From NCBI GenBank assembly GCA_036494715.1, contig DASXNY010000207.1:1-11064 (forward strand): DNA of 11,064 nt, read 5' to 3'. Source of the stretch: JAICJR01 sp036494715 (lineage in GTDB: Bacteria > Actinomycetota > Thermoleophilia > Solirubrobacterales > Thermoleophilaceae). Below are positions 1-5,374 of this stretch, piece after piece. The notes under the pieces were generated by a model, which had not been told where the DNA came from, did not search any database, and saw only the letters and a list, made by a program, of their open reading frames with translations. How positions within the stretch are numbered: the stretch's first letter is position 1; the number at the start of each line of letters is the position of its first letter. The translations under genes were made by a program, and so were the position numbers.

Positions 1-26
1 GAGGGCCCCGCCGGAGCGGAGCCCTC
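1..26. terminator. Possible intrinsic terminator at window edge
   Basis: GAGGGC (1-6) pairs perfectly with GCCCTC (21-26). After one mismatch, CCG (8-10) pairs with CGG (17-19), leaving a 6-nt loop. On the plus strand the hairpin is followed by the T-rich TTGTTGTT (27-34), so it could end an unseen plus-strand gene to the left. It also lies 9 bp past the stop codon of the minus-strand glycine-rich gene and could serve that gene too, but any T-tract for that direction lies outside the window. A shared bidirectional terminator is an inference. Confidence 0.45.
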
Positions 27-35
27 TTGTTGTTC

Positions 36-1364
36 CTAGCTGACGACCGTGAAGCGGAACGTGCGGGCGCTGCCCTTCGTTCCGTTCGAGGTCGGGACGG
101 CCCGCAGCCTGTAGCTCCCGGGACGCAGCTTGTGGTGCCGCACGCGGCCCGCGAAGTGGAAGCTGTTCGCCCCCGCCACGTCCGTGTGGGAGAAGCTGCC
201 CACCGACACGTAGCGCGTGCAGTGCGATCCGTGCCGGCCGTGCCTGGGCTTGAGGCAGCTGCCGCTCACCCGCACCCCGCGCTCCGGCTTCTGCACGCTG
301 AACGTGGTCTTGCCGGCGAGGGTGTTGCTGTAGCTCAGCGTCGTGCCGCCCGAACCGCCCGCGACGAACGTCTTGGGGGACACCTTGAGGTGGCTCAGCG
401 CGGGCTTCGTCCCGCCGCCGTTGCCGCCGCCGCCGGTGCCACCGCCGCCGCTCGCGGGCACGTCGTAGCTGATCGTGATCGAGGGCGTGCCGGTCGTGTC
501 CGTGACCACCGAGGTGTTCACGGCCGTCGGCGCGAACGTGCTCGAGCCGCCGCCACCGCCGCCACCGTTGCTGCCTCCGCCGCTGCCCGGGCCCGCACCG
601 CCACCGCCGTAGGCGCCACTACCGCCTGCGCCGCCGCCCCCAGCAGTCACCCCGGAGGAGCCGTCTCCTCCTGCGCCGCCGATACCGATCGCGCCTGGCG
701 AGGCGTCGCTACTGCCGGCAGCGCCAGGCGCGGTCGGGGTCGCTGCCTGGCCGCCGGCACCGCCGGGATTGACTCCGGCGTTCGCGCCGGCCCCGCCATT
801 GGCGCCGGCGTTGGCTCCGCTACCGCCTCCTGTTCCTCCGCCCGAGGCGCCACCGCCGCCCGCGACGATGATGCGCGAGTTCATGGTGGCAAGGGTCGTG
901 CTGCCCGTTCTGGAGACGGTGCGAAGGTCAGACGAGCCGCCGCTGCCGCCACCGCCGGCGCCTAGAGCGACGTCGCCCGAGGCGCCACCCAAACGCCCCC
1001 CATTGAAGCCCCCAGCGCCGCCTTGGCCCGCGTTTCCGTTGGCGCCGTTGCCCCCGACCTCGACGAAGAACTTCTGGCCGGCCGCCACTGGGATGTCCGC
1101 GGTGGCCACGGCGCCCAAGCCGCCGGGGTTGGCCGCCGACGTGCCCGTGCCGCCCTTGGCTCCCACCGCGACGACGTGGATGCTCGTGACCCCGGCGGGG
1201 ACCGTGAAGGCCTGTTCCGCGCCCGTGGCTGAGAACGCTTTCGTGACGGTGGCTGCCTCCGCGGAACTCGTCAGCCCGACCAGGAGGGCGAGCGAGGCGA
1301 GTCCCGCGGAGGCCGCTGCCTTGACGAGCAAGGGCTTGAGCTGCGGGGCGGCAAATCGATTCAT
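36..1364 (-). CDS. Secreted glycine-rich cell-surface protein
   Basis: A 442-aa exported protein. Residues 1-37 form a signal peptide: a basic start, a hydrophobic stretch at about 16-31 and an A-E-A site, with cleavage likely after Ala37. Residues about 40-302 look like the glycine-rich module found in bacterial surface proteins and related to the ALK-type Gly-rich domain. It opens with a beta segment (FTVPAGVTSIHVVAVGAKGG), carries SSDLRT (144-149) and SRIIVAGGGG (163-172), has long Gly/Ala/Ser runs, and closes with a strand ending SITISYDV. A Gly linker (305-319) leads to a C-terminal domain (about 321-442) with VSPKTF, two cysteines (C370, C382), CTRYV and LRPGSYRLRA. I recognise that domain as common in Solirubrobacterales secreted proteins. 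The ATG is preceded by GGAGA at a 4-nt spacing. There is no LPXTG or membrane anchor, so it is probably released or held non-covalently. Its function is unknown; a structural or adhesive role is inferred from composition. Confidence 0.88.
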   Translation of the reverse strand: MNRFAAPQLKPLLVKAAASAGLASLALLVGLTSSAEAATVTKAFSATGAEQAFTVPAGVTSIHVVAVGAKGGTGTSAANPGGLGAVATADIPVAAGQKFFVEVGGNGANGNAGQGGAGGFNGGRLGGASGDVALGAGGGGSGGSSDLRTVSRTGSTTLATMNSRIIVAGGGGASGGGTGGGSGANAGANGGAGANAGVNPGGAGGQAATPTAPGAAGSSDASPGAIGIGGAGGDGSSGVTAGGGGAGGSGAYGGGGAGPGSGGGSNGGGGGGGSSTFAPTAVNTSVVTDTTGTPSITISYDVPASGGGGTGGGGNGGGTKPALSHLKVSPKTFVAGGSGGTTLSYSNTLAGKTTFSVQKPERGVRVSGSCLKPRHGRHGSHCTRYVSVGSFSHTDVAGANSFHFAGRVRHHKLRPGSYRLRAVPTSNGTKGSARTFRFTVVS

Positions 1365-1368
1365 GAGA

Positions 1369-1373
1369 TCTCC
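1369..1373 (-). promoter_or_regulatory. Ribosome binding site of the glycine-rich gene
   Basis: GGAGA on the minus strand ends 4 nt before the ATG at 1364. It supports that start. It is also one of the few clear Shine-Dalgarno sites in the window. Confidence 0.6.
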
Positions 1374-1391
1374 AAATAGTTGGCGCGCGCG

Positions 1392-1397
1392 AGCCTA
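1392..1397 (-). promoter_or_regulatory. Possible -10 box for the glycine-rich gene
   Basis: TAGGCT read on the minus strand, 27 nt upstream of the ATG, would give a leader of about 20 nt that holds the GGAGA site. No convincing -35 was seen. The call rests on the same hexamer recurring before other genes here. Confidence 0.3.
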
Positions 1398-1453
1398 ACT
1401 CAGGTGAGGTACAGCGCGCCAGCGAGGGGACGGCGCACGCGCCAGCCTTTGGC

Positions 1454-1459
1454 TAGGGT
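1454..1459 (+). promoter_or_regulatory. Possible -10 box, leaderless start of the hydrolase
   Basis: TAGGGT ends 8 nt before the GTG at 1468, so transcription would begin at or next to the start codon. There is no Shine-Dalgarno sequence in between and no clear -35. Confidence 0.35.
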
Positions 1460-1467
1460 CCGCCGCC

Positions 1468-2355
1468 GTGGGCGCCACCGCCACATCGGACATCGCCGGC
1501 CCGGGCGGCCGGACGCTCCGGATCCACGTTGCGGGCGCGCCGGACGGGCCCGTCGCGCTCGCGCATCACGGCACGCCGAGCAGCGGTGGCTTCTACCGCA
1601 CCGAGCTCGAGAGCGCGGAGCGGCTCGGCCTGCGGCTGGTCGCGTACGACCGGCCCGGCTACGGCGGCTCGACACCGAACCGCGGGCGCACGGTGGCCGA
1701 CGCGGTCGGGGACGTCGCCGCGATCCTCGACGAGCTTGGCGTCGAGCGCTTCGCCACCTACGGGATCTCGGGCGGAGGACCACACGCGCTGGCGTGCGCG
1801 GCCCTGCTGCCGGACCGCTGCGCGGCGGCCGCGTCGGTGGTGGGCGTGGGTCCCACCGACGCGCCCGACCTCGACTTCATGGCCGGCATGGGCGAGGGCA
1901 ACATCAAGGAGTTCGGCGCCGCGCGCGAGGGGCGCGAGCAGCTCACGGAATACTGCGAGAGCGAGGCCGCGGAGATCGTGTCGGCGTCGCCGGAGCAGCT
2001 CGTCGAGGCGTTCCGCCCGCACCTCAGCGACGTCGATGCCGCGGCGCTCACGGGCGAGTTCGCCGCCCACCTGCTCGACTCGGTGCGCAAGGCGCTCGCG
2101 CCGGGTGTCGAGGGCTGGGTCGACGACGACTATGCCTGCCTGGCTCCGTGGGGCTTCGACCCCGGCGCGATCGGCGTGCCCACGCTCGTATGGCAGGGCG
2201 AGCAGGACTTGATGGTGCCGCCTGCACACGGTGCCTGGCTGCTCGCGCACGTGGCGGGCGCGGAGGGCGAGCTGTTCCCCGAGGAGGGGCACCTGACGCT
2301 GTCGCTCAACCGCCTTCCCGATGTGCACGCCTGGCTCGCCGGCAAGCTCGGCTGA
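1468..2355 (+). CDS. Alpha/beta hydrolase
   Basis: A 295-aa protein with the full alpha/beta-hydrolase layout. It has an oxyanion-hole HHGTP (33-37), a YDRPGYGGS strand/turn (60-68), the nucleophile elbow Y-G-I-S-G-G with Ser101, the acid Asp247 in WQGEQD, and the base His275 in EEGH. Spacing and length are typical of single-domain esterases, epoxide hydrolases and haloalkane dehalogenases. A helical cap at about residues 132-225 lies between the core strands. There is no signal peptide, so it is cytoplasmic. The substrate cannot be read from the sequence. The start is GTG with no Shine-Dalgarno; the first conserved strand (RTLRIHVAG) begins at residue 15, so this start fits. It is divergent from the glycine-rich gene, 103 bp apart, and convergent with the MmcQ/YjbR gene, 6 bp apart. 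Neither neighbour suggests a pathway. Confidence 0.9.
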   Translation: MGATATSDIAGPGGRTLRIHVAGAPDGPVALAHHGTPSSGGFYRTELESAERLGLRLVAYDRPGYGGSTPNRGRTVADAVGDVAAILDELGVERFATYGISGGGPHALACAALLPDRCAAAASVVGVGPTDAPDLDFMAGMGEGNIKEFGAAREGREQLTEYCESEAAEIVSASPEQLVEAFRPHLSDVDAAALTGEFAAHLLDSVRKALAPGVEGWVDDDYACLAPWGFDPGAIGVPTLVWQGEQDLMVPPAHGAWLLAHVAGAEGELFPEEGHLTLSLNRLPDVHAWLAGKLG

Positions 2356-2361
2356 GCGCGC

Positions 2362-2751
2362 CTACTCCGACCTGTCGAGGTACTCCTTGGCCATGCGCTT
2401 GGGCGCCCGCACGAGCCAGGCCTCGACGACCACCTCCTCGAGGTCCTCGGCGCTGACCTTGTCCAGCTGCACGAGGATCGCCGGATAGCCATCGAAGTGC
2501 GGCGTGGTGAAGAAGACATCCGGGTCGTCGGCGATCAGCGCCTGCTTGGCCAGCTCGTGTTCGACGCGGGCGCCGAGGATCGGGCCGTCGGGCGCGCCTG
2601 AGCCGAGCGCGTTCAGGTCCGACTGCCGCAGCGGCCGCTCCCAGACGAACAGCTTGTCCTTCACCCGCCACTGGGCGTTGTCGCGCGAGAGCCGCTCGTC
2701 GGCGCCCGGAAGAGCGAGCGCGATGCGGCGGACGTCGTCCCAGGTGGCCAT
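2362..2751 (-). CDS. MmcQ/YjbR family protein
   Basis: A 129-aa protein of full family length. It has the N-terminal helix WDDVRRIALALPGADE, the WRVKDKLFVWERP strand pair (28-40), the FFTTPHFDGYPAILVQLD signature (80-97), and the C-terminal helix with EEVVVEAWLVRAPKRMAKEYL. This fold is the CyaY-like, double-wing DNA-binding type. Many members are called DNA-binding proteins, but no molecular role is well established for most. No membrane segment or signal is seen. The ATG lacks a Shine-Dalgarno site; a TAGGCT box sits 6 nt upstream. It is divergent from the ammonia-lyase homologue, so the 52 bp between them should hold both promoters. Family assignment is firm; function is open. Confidence 0.88.
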   Translation of the reverse strand: MATWDDVRRIALALPGADERLSRDNAQWRVKDKLFVWERPLRQSDLNALGSGAPDGPILGARVEHELAKQALIADDPDVFFTTPHFDGYPAILVQLDKVSAEDLEEVVVEAWLVRAPKRMAKEYLDRSE

Positions 2752-2757
2752 GGTCTG

Positions 2758-2763
2758 AGCCTA
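2758..2763 (-). promoter_or_regulatory. Possible -10 box, leaderless start of the MmcQ/YjbR gene
   Basis: TAGGCT on the minus strand, then CAGACC, then the ATG at 2751. The 6-nt gap puts the transcription start at the start codon. No Shine-Dalgarno sequence is present. Confidence 0.35.
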
Positions 2764-2789
2764 GCCAGGGTCCCGACCGCCGCGCTCCC

Positions 2790-2795
2790 TACAGT
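2790..2795 (+). promoter_or_regulatory. Possible -10 box, leaderless start of the ammonia-lyase homologue
   Basis: TACAGT matches TATAAT at four of six positions, including the conserved first A and final T, and ends 8 nt before the ATG at 2804. There is no Shine-Dalgarno site and no good -35. Confidence 0.3.
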
Positions 2796-2803
2796 CCGGC
2801 CGA

Positions 2804-4297
2804 ATGACAGATTCCGTGGTCCTCGACGGCGCAACGCTCACCCCTGACGGCGTCGCCAGGGTCGCGCGCGGCGGCGCGCCGGTGGAGCTGAGCGCGGACG
2901 CGCGCGAGCGCAACGACGCCGCGCGGGTGGCCGCCGACGCTGTGCTCGCACGCGGCGCCGAGCTGTACGGGGTGACCACGGGCGTGGGGCCGCTGCGCGG
3001 GCACCGCCTCGACGACGAGGAGCAGGTGCACCACCAGCTGCGGCTGCTGCGCAGCCACGCCTGCGGCGCGGGCTGGCCGCTGCGCGCCGAGCGCGTGCGC
3101 GCCGCGATGGCCGCGCGGGCGAACCAGCTCGGCGCGGGCGGTGCGGGCGTGGCGTCCGAGCTGCTCGACGCGCTGGTGGCCGCTCTCAACGCGGGCTTCC
3201 TGCCGTTCACCCGCGAGCTGGGCTCGCTCGGCACGGGCGACCTCACCACGCTCTCCGACATCGCGCTCTCGCTGCTCGGCGAGGGCCAGGCGTGGCTTGG
3301 GGATGAGCTCGTGGACGCGTCCGAGGCGCTGCGCGCGGCGGGCATCGAGCCGGGTCGCCTCGGCCCGCGCGACGGGCTCGCGTTCATGAGCAGCAACGCG
3401 GTGAGCGTCGGCCACGCGGCGCTGCTCGTGGTGGACGCCCGCGCGCTGCTCGACACCTGGCTCACGGTCGCGGCGATTTCGTTCGAGGCGGCGGCGGCCA
3501 ACCCCGTCGTGCTCGACGCCCGCTTGCACGCGGGCCGCCACCAGCCCGGGCAGATGGCGGTGGCGGAGCGCATGCGCGAGCTCCTGTCCGGACTCAGCGG
3601 ACGCACGCGCGAGCCGACTGCCGCGGCGATCCAGGACCCGTACCCGTTCCGCGCGCTGCCGCAGGTGGACGGCGTGGTGCACGACGCGCTGGGGGCGCTC
3701 GAGCTGACCGTGATCCACGAGCTCAACTTCCCGGGCGAGAACCCGCTGATCGTGGCAGGGGAGGAGCTGGCGCTGCCGAACGGCAACCCGCACGCGGCGC
3801 CGCTCGCCAACGCGATCGACGGGCTGCGCACAGCCGTGGCGCAGTCGGCGGCGCTGATCGCGGCGCGGGTGAGCACGCTGCTCGACGCGAGCGTGACCGG
3901 GCTGTCCGCGTTCCTCGCGCTCGAGCCCGGGCCCGACTCGGGCGGACTGATCCTCGAGTACACGGCGCACGCGGCGGCGGCGGAGGTGCGCTCGCTCGTC
4001 ACGCCTGTGGCCGCCCAGACCGTGTCCGTCGCGCGCGGAGTGGAGTCGCACGCCAGCCTCGCGCCGATCGCCGCGCGGCGCGCCCACGAGGCGCTAGAGG
4101 CGCTGCGCGTGCTGGTGGCGGTCGAGCTCGTGACCGCGGTGCGGGCGCTCAGGCTCGCCGGCCACGAGCCCACCGGTGAAGGAGCGCGCAAGCTCTACGA
4201 CGCCGCCACGCCCCTTCTCGATCCCGAGCTCGCGGACCGCCCGCTCCACCCGGACGTCGAGGCGGCGCGGTCGGTTGTGATCAGCTGGGCGGCCTGA
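2804..4297 (+). CDS. Aromatic amino acid/histidine ammonia-lyase family protein, atypical MIO motif
   Basis: A 497-aa protein covering the whole Lyase_aromatic family (bacterial histidine ammonia-lyases are about 510 aa). Recognisable elements are YGVTTGVGPL (Tyr55), LLRSHACGAGWPL (Ser84-His85), QDPYPFRALPQVDG (Gln277, Tyr280, Arg283), ENPLIVAGEE, GNPHAAPLANAID, and AAAEVRSLVTPVAAQT (Glu394). Family members eliminate ammonia using the MIO electrophile formed from Ala-Ser-Gly. Here the segment reads LGSLGTGDLTTL, so the triad is Gly143-Thr144-Gly145. The Asn of GLALLN becomes Ser in GLAFMSSNA (Asn198 displaced by two), and the Phe of GNFH becomes Pro329. The Ser-His pair resembles histidine-specific enzymes, but no other hut gene is nearby. 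The product may be an amino acid lyase or aminomutase with a Thr-derived cofactor, or an enzyme without MIO. Its last 17 bp overlap the end of the MerR gene on the other strand. Confidence 0.88.
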   Translation: MTDSVVLDGATLTPDGVARVARGGAPVELSADARERNDAARVAADAVLARGAELYGVTTGVGPLRGHRLDDEEQVHHQLRLLRSHACGAGWPLRAERVRAAMAARANQLGAGGAGVASELLDALVAALNAGFLPFTRELGSLGTGDLTTLSDIALSLLGEGQAWLGDELVDASEALRAAGIEPGRLGPRDGLAFMSSNAVSVGHAALLVVDARALLDTWLTVAAISFEAAAANPVVLDARLHAGRHQPGQMAVAERMRELLSGLSGRTREPTAAAIQDPYPFRALPQVDGVVHDALGALELTVIHELNFPGENPLIVAGEELALPNGNPHAAPLANAIDGLRTAVAQSAALIAARVSTLLDASVTGLSAFLALEPGPDSGGLILEYTAHAAAAEVRSLVTPVAAQTVSVARGVESHASLAPIAARRAHEALEALRVLVAVELVTAVRALRLAGHEPTGEGARKLYDAATPLLDPELADRPLHPDVEAARSVVISWAA

Positions 4298-4766
4298 CGG
4301 CGCCCGGGAACGACACGACGCGCGCCCGCGGCGCGGCGGGCGCGCGCTCGTGCAGGCCAACGAGCCGAGGGTCGAACAGGCTGCACACCTCGATCGAGTC
4401 GCATTCGCACGCGCTCGTCATCTCGAGCCAGCGGCGGATGGCGGTGGCGCGCTGGATCAGCTCGTCGATCTCGGGCAGCTTGCGCTCGGCAAGGCGGCGC
4501 ACCACGACGTGCGCCGGCTCGCCGTCGGCGTGCAGCAACTGCCGGATCTCGTCGAGCGAGAAGCCCACCTGCTGCGCCACGTCGATAGTCGCGAGCCGGC
4601 GCAGGACCTCGGGGGAGTAGCGGCGCTGGCCGGACACGCGGAGCGGGTCCGGCAGCACGCCCACCGACTCGTAGTAGCGGATGCGGGAGGTGGCGACGCC
4701 GGCTCGCCGCGCGACCTCGCCGATGCTCAGGCTTGACTTCAAGTCGGGTTGAAGTGCCACGCTCAC
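4281..4766 (-). CDS. MerR family transcriptional regulator with a CxCx5C effector loop
   Basis: A 161-aa protein if it starts at the GTG used here. The winged-helix domain reads LSIGEVARRAGVATSRIRYY (13-32), then GVLP and the wing SGQRRYSPEVLRRL (45-58). A dimerisation helix spans about 84-116. It ends in a loop with Cys120, Cys122 and Cys128 (CECDSIEVC). That resembles the last three cysteines of the SoxR cluster site (C-x2-C-x-C-x5-C) but lacks the first. A Cys matching MerR Cys82 is also absent (GEPAHV there), so a metal, thiol or redox signal is inferred and the ligand is unknown. Such proteins bend promoters with long spacers to activate them. The start is uncertain: GTG at 4766 or 4760, or TTG at 4742 giving MKSSLSIGEVARRAG. 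The likely operator overlaps these first codons. It is divergent from the ECCPF-protein gene. Confidence 0.9.
   Translation of the reverse strand: MSVALQPDLKSSLSIGEVARRAGVATSRIRYYESVGVLPDPLRVSGQRRYSPEVLRRLATIDVAQQVGFSLDEIRQLLHADGEPAHVVVRRLAERKLPEIDELIQRATAIRRWLEMTSACECDSIEVCSLFDPRLVGLHERAPAAPRARVVSFPGAVRPPS
4733..4763 (+). promoter_or_regulatory. MerR-type promoter with operator inverted repeat
   Basis: ACTTCAA (4736-4742) and TTGAAGT (4749-4755) form a perfect 7-bp inverted repeat with a 6-nt centre, the size and AT-rich make-up of MerR-family operators. It begins inside a TTGACT -35 hexamer (4733-4738). A 19-bp spacer leads to CACGCT (4758-4763), a poor -10 that keeps only the conserved A and final T. 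A long spacer with a weak -10 is what MerR activators act on. The predicted transcription start falls near the GTG at 4770. The repeat also overlaps the first codons of the MerR gene, which would allow autorepression. Confidence 0.6.
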
Positions 4767-4769
4767 AGC

Positions 4770-5054
4770 GTGACAGACCCGAGCTTCGAGATTCCGATCG
4801 CGTGCTCGCTCTCCGCGACAGACGCGCGCACACGCAAGGACGACTGGAAGCGGCTCCTCGAGCGCGCCGCAGTGACCCGCACGCCGCTGGCCGGCGGCGG
4901 CACGCGCATCGCGCTGGCGCCGCTCGACGGCGTGCGCGCCGAGCTCCGGCGGCTGATCGAGGCGGAACGCGAGTGCTGCCCGTTCCTCGAGTTCGAGCTG
5001 GACGACGAAGGCGGCGCGCTCGCCGTCACGATTCCCGCGCTCGCAGACGCATGA
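4770..5054 (+). CDS. Small cysteine-pair (ECCPF) protein, likely MerR target
   Basis: A 94-aa soluble protein of unknown function. It has an IACSL segment with Cys12, an Arg/Lys-rich helix (about 20-35), a strand around GGTRIALAP, and a helix that ends in RLIEAERECCPFLEFEL with Cys69-Cys70, followed by a final strand (ALAVTIPA). I recall small actinobacterial proteins next to MerR regulators, some in mercury loci, with the same C-S/T-L and ECC-x-F pattern, but cannot confirm this by search. Three conserved cysteines suggest metal or thiol binding (inference). The GTG at 4770 is chosen over the in-frame TTG at 4749 because the TTG lies inside the operator repeat and adds seven unlikely residues. 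Its stop overlaps the ferredoxin start (ATGA), so the two should be translated together. Confidence 0.75.
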   Translation: MTDPSFEIPIACSLSATDARTRKDDWKRLLERAAVTRTPLAGGGTRIALAPLDGVRAELRRLIEAERECCPFLEFELDDEGGALAVTIPALADA

Positions 5055-5311
5055 CGTACGTCATCGCCGAGCCCTGCATCGACGTGAAGGACAACTCCTG
5101 CGTGGAGGTGTGCCCGGTCGACTGCATCCACCCGACCCCGGAAGAGCCGGACTACGACAACGTTCGGCAGCTCTTCATCGATCCGGACGAATGCATCGAC
5201 TGCGACGCCTGCGTCGAGGCCTGCCCGGTCGACGCCTGCTTCGCGGAGGACCAGCTGCCCGACGAGTGGCAGCACTTCACGAAGCTCAACGCGGACTACT
5301 ACGCGAAGTAG
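5051..5311 (+). CDS. fdxA: Seven-iron ferredoxin (3Fe-4S/4Fe-4S)
   Basis: An 86-aa ferredoxin with the complete seven-iron cysteine pattern. Cys9-x7-Cys17-x3-Cys21-Pro is followed by Cys48-x2-Cys51-x2-Cys54-x3-Cys58-Pro. By the known Azotobacter-type arrangement, Cys9, Cys17 and Cys58 would hold the 3Fe-4S cluster, and Cys21, Cys48, Cys51 and Cys54 the 4Fe-4S cluster. Cys25 and Cys63 are extra. The loop between the halves is about nine residues longer than in Azotobacter FdI, and the tail DELPDEWQHFTKLNADYY-like region is typical of actinobacterial FdxA. It carries low-potential electrons to a partner such as a cytochrome P450 or oxidoreductase; none is in this unit. The ATG overlaps the stop of the ECCPF gene, so it is probably under the same MerR-type promoter. 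Confidence 0.93.
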   Translation: MTYVIAEPCIDVKDNSCVEVCPVDCIHPTPEEPDYDNVRQLFIDPDECIDCDACVEACPVDACFAEDQLPDEWQHFTKLNADYYAK

Positions 5312-5313
5312 CG

Positions 5314-5344
5314 ACCCCGGCGTTTTCGAGCGCGAACACCGGGT
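5314..5344 (+). other. Imperfect hairpin between ferredoxin and transporter genes
   Basis: ACCCCGGCGTT (5314-5324) can pair with AACACCGGGT (5335-5344) with one bulge and one G-T pair. No T-run follows, so it is not a standard terminator. It may reduce read-through or protect the 3' end of the ferredoxin message. Low confidence. Confidence 0.25.
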
Positions 5345-5360
5345 ACGCCCTCTCGGCAAC

Positions 5361-5370
5361 AAGGGGAGGG
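5361..5370 (+). promoter_or_regulatory. Strong ribosome binding site of the MFS transporter
   Basis: AAGGGGAGGG ends 4 nt before the ATG at 5375. It fixes that start over the in-frame ATG at 5387. This is the strongest Shine-Dalgarno site in the window. Confidence 0.7.
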
Positions 5371-5374
5371 AAAT

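Noticed and set aside
415..1060. Dense GCC/GCCGCC runs that could be taken for DNA repeats or a CRISPR-like array
   Set aside because: They are irregular triplets encoding Gly/Ala/Ser in the glycine-rich protein; there is no constant repeat unit or spacer length.
1394..1408. CTCAGGTGAG palindrome between the glycine-rich gene and the hydrolase
   Set aside because: Its arms are only 4 bp and its second copy is absent; such a short palindrome is expected by chance. It overlaps the putative -10 region, so an operator is possible but not supported.
2761..4191. Open minus-strand frame of 476 codons opposite the ammonia-lyase homologue
   Set aside because: Ser/Ala/Arg-rich composition with no motif. 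The plus strand encodes a full-length family member. Long antisense frames are expected at this G+C content.
2804..4297. Naming the gene hutH
   Set aside because: The Ser-His pair is HutH-like, but the MIO triad, the Asn and the Phe near the cofactor differ, and no hutU, hutI or hutG is present in the window.
4749..4769. Longer start (TTG at 4749) for the ECCPF protein
   Set aside because: The TTG is inside the right arm of the operator repeat, and translation from it would need a transcript starting upstream of the promoter's own -10 region. The GTG at 4770 fits the expected transcript start.
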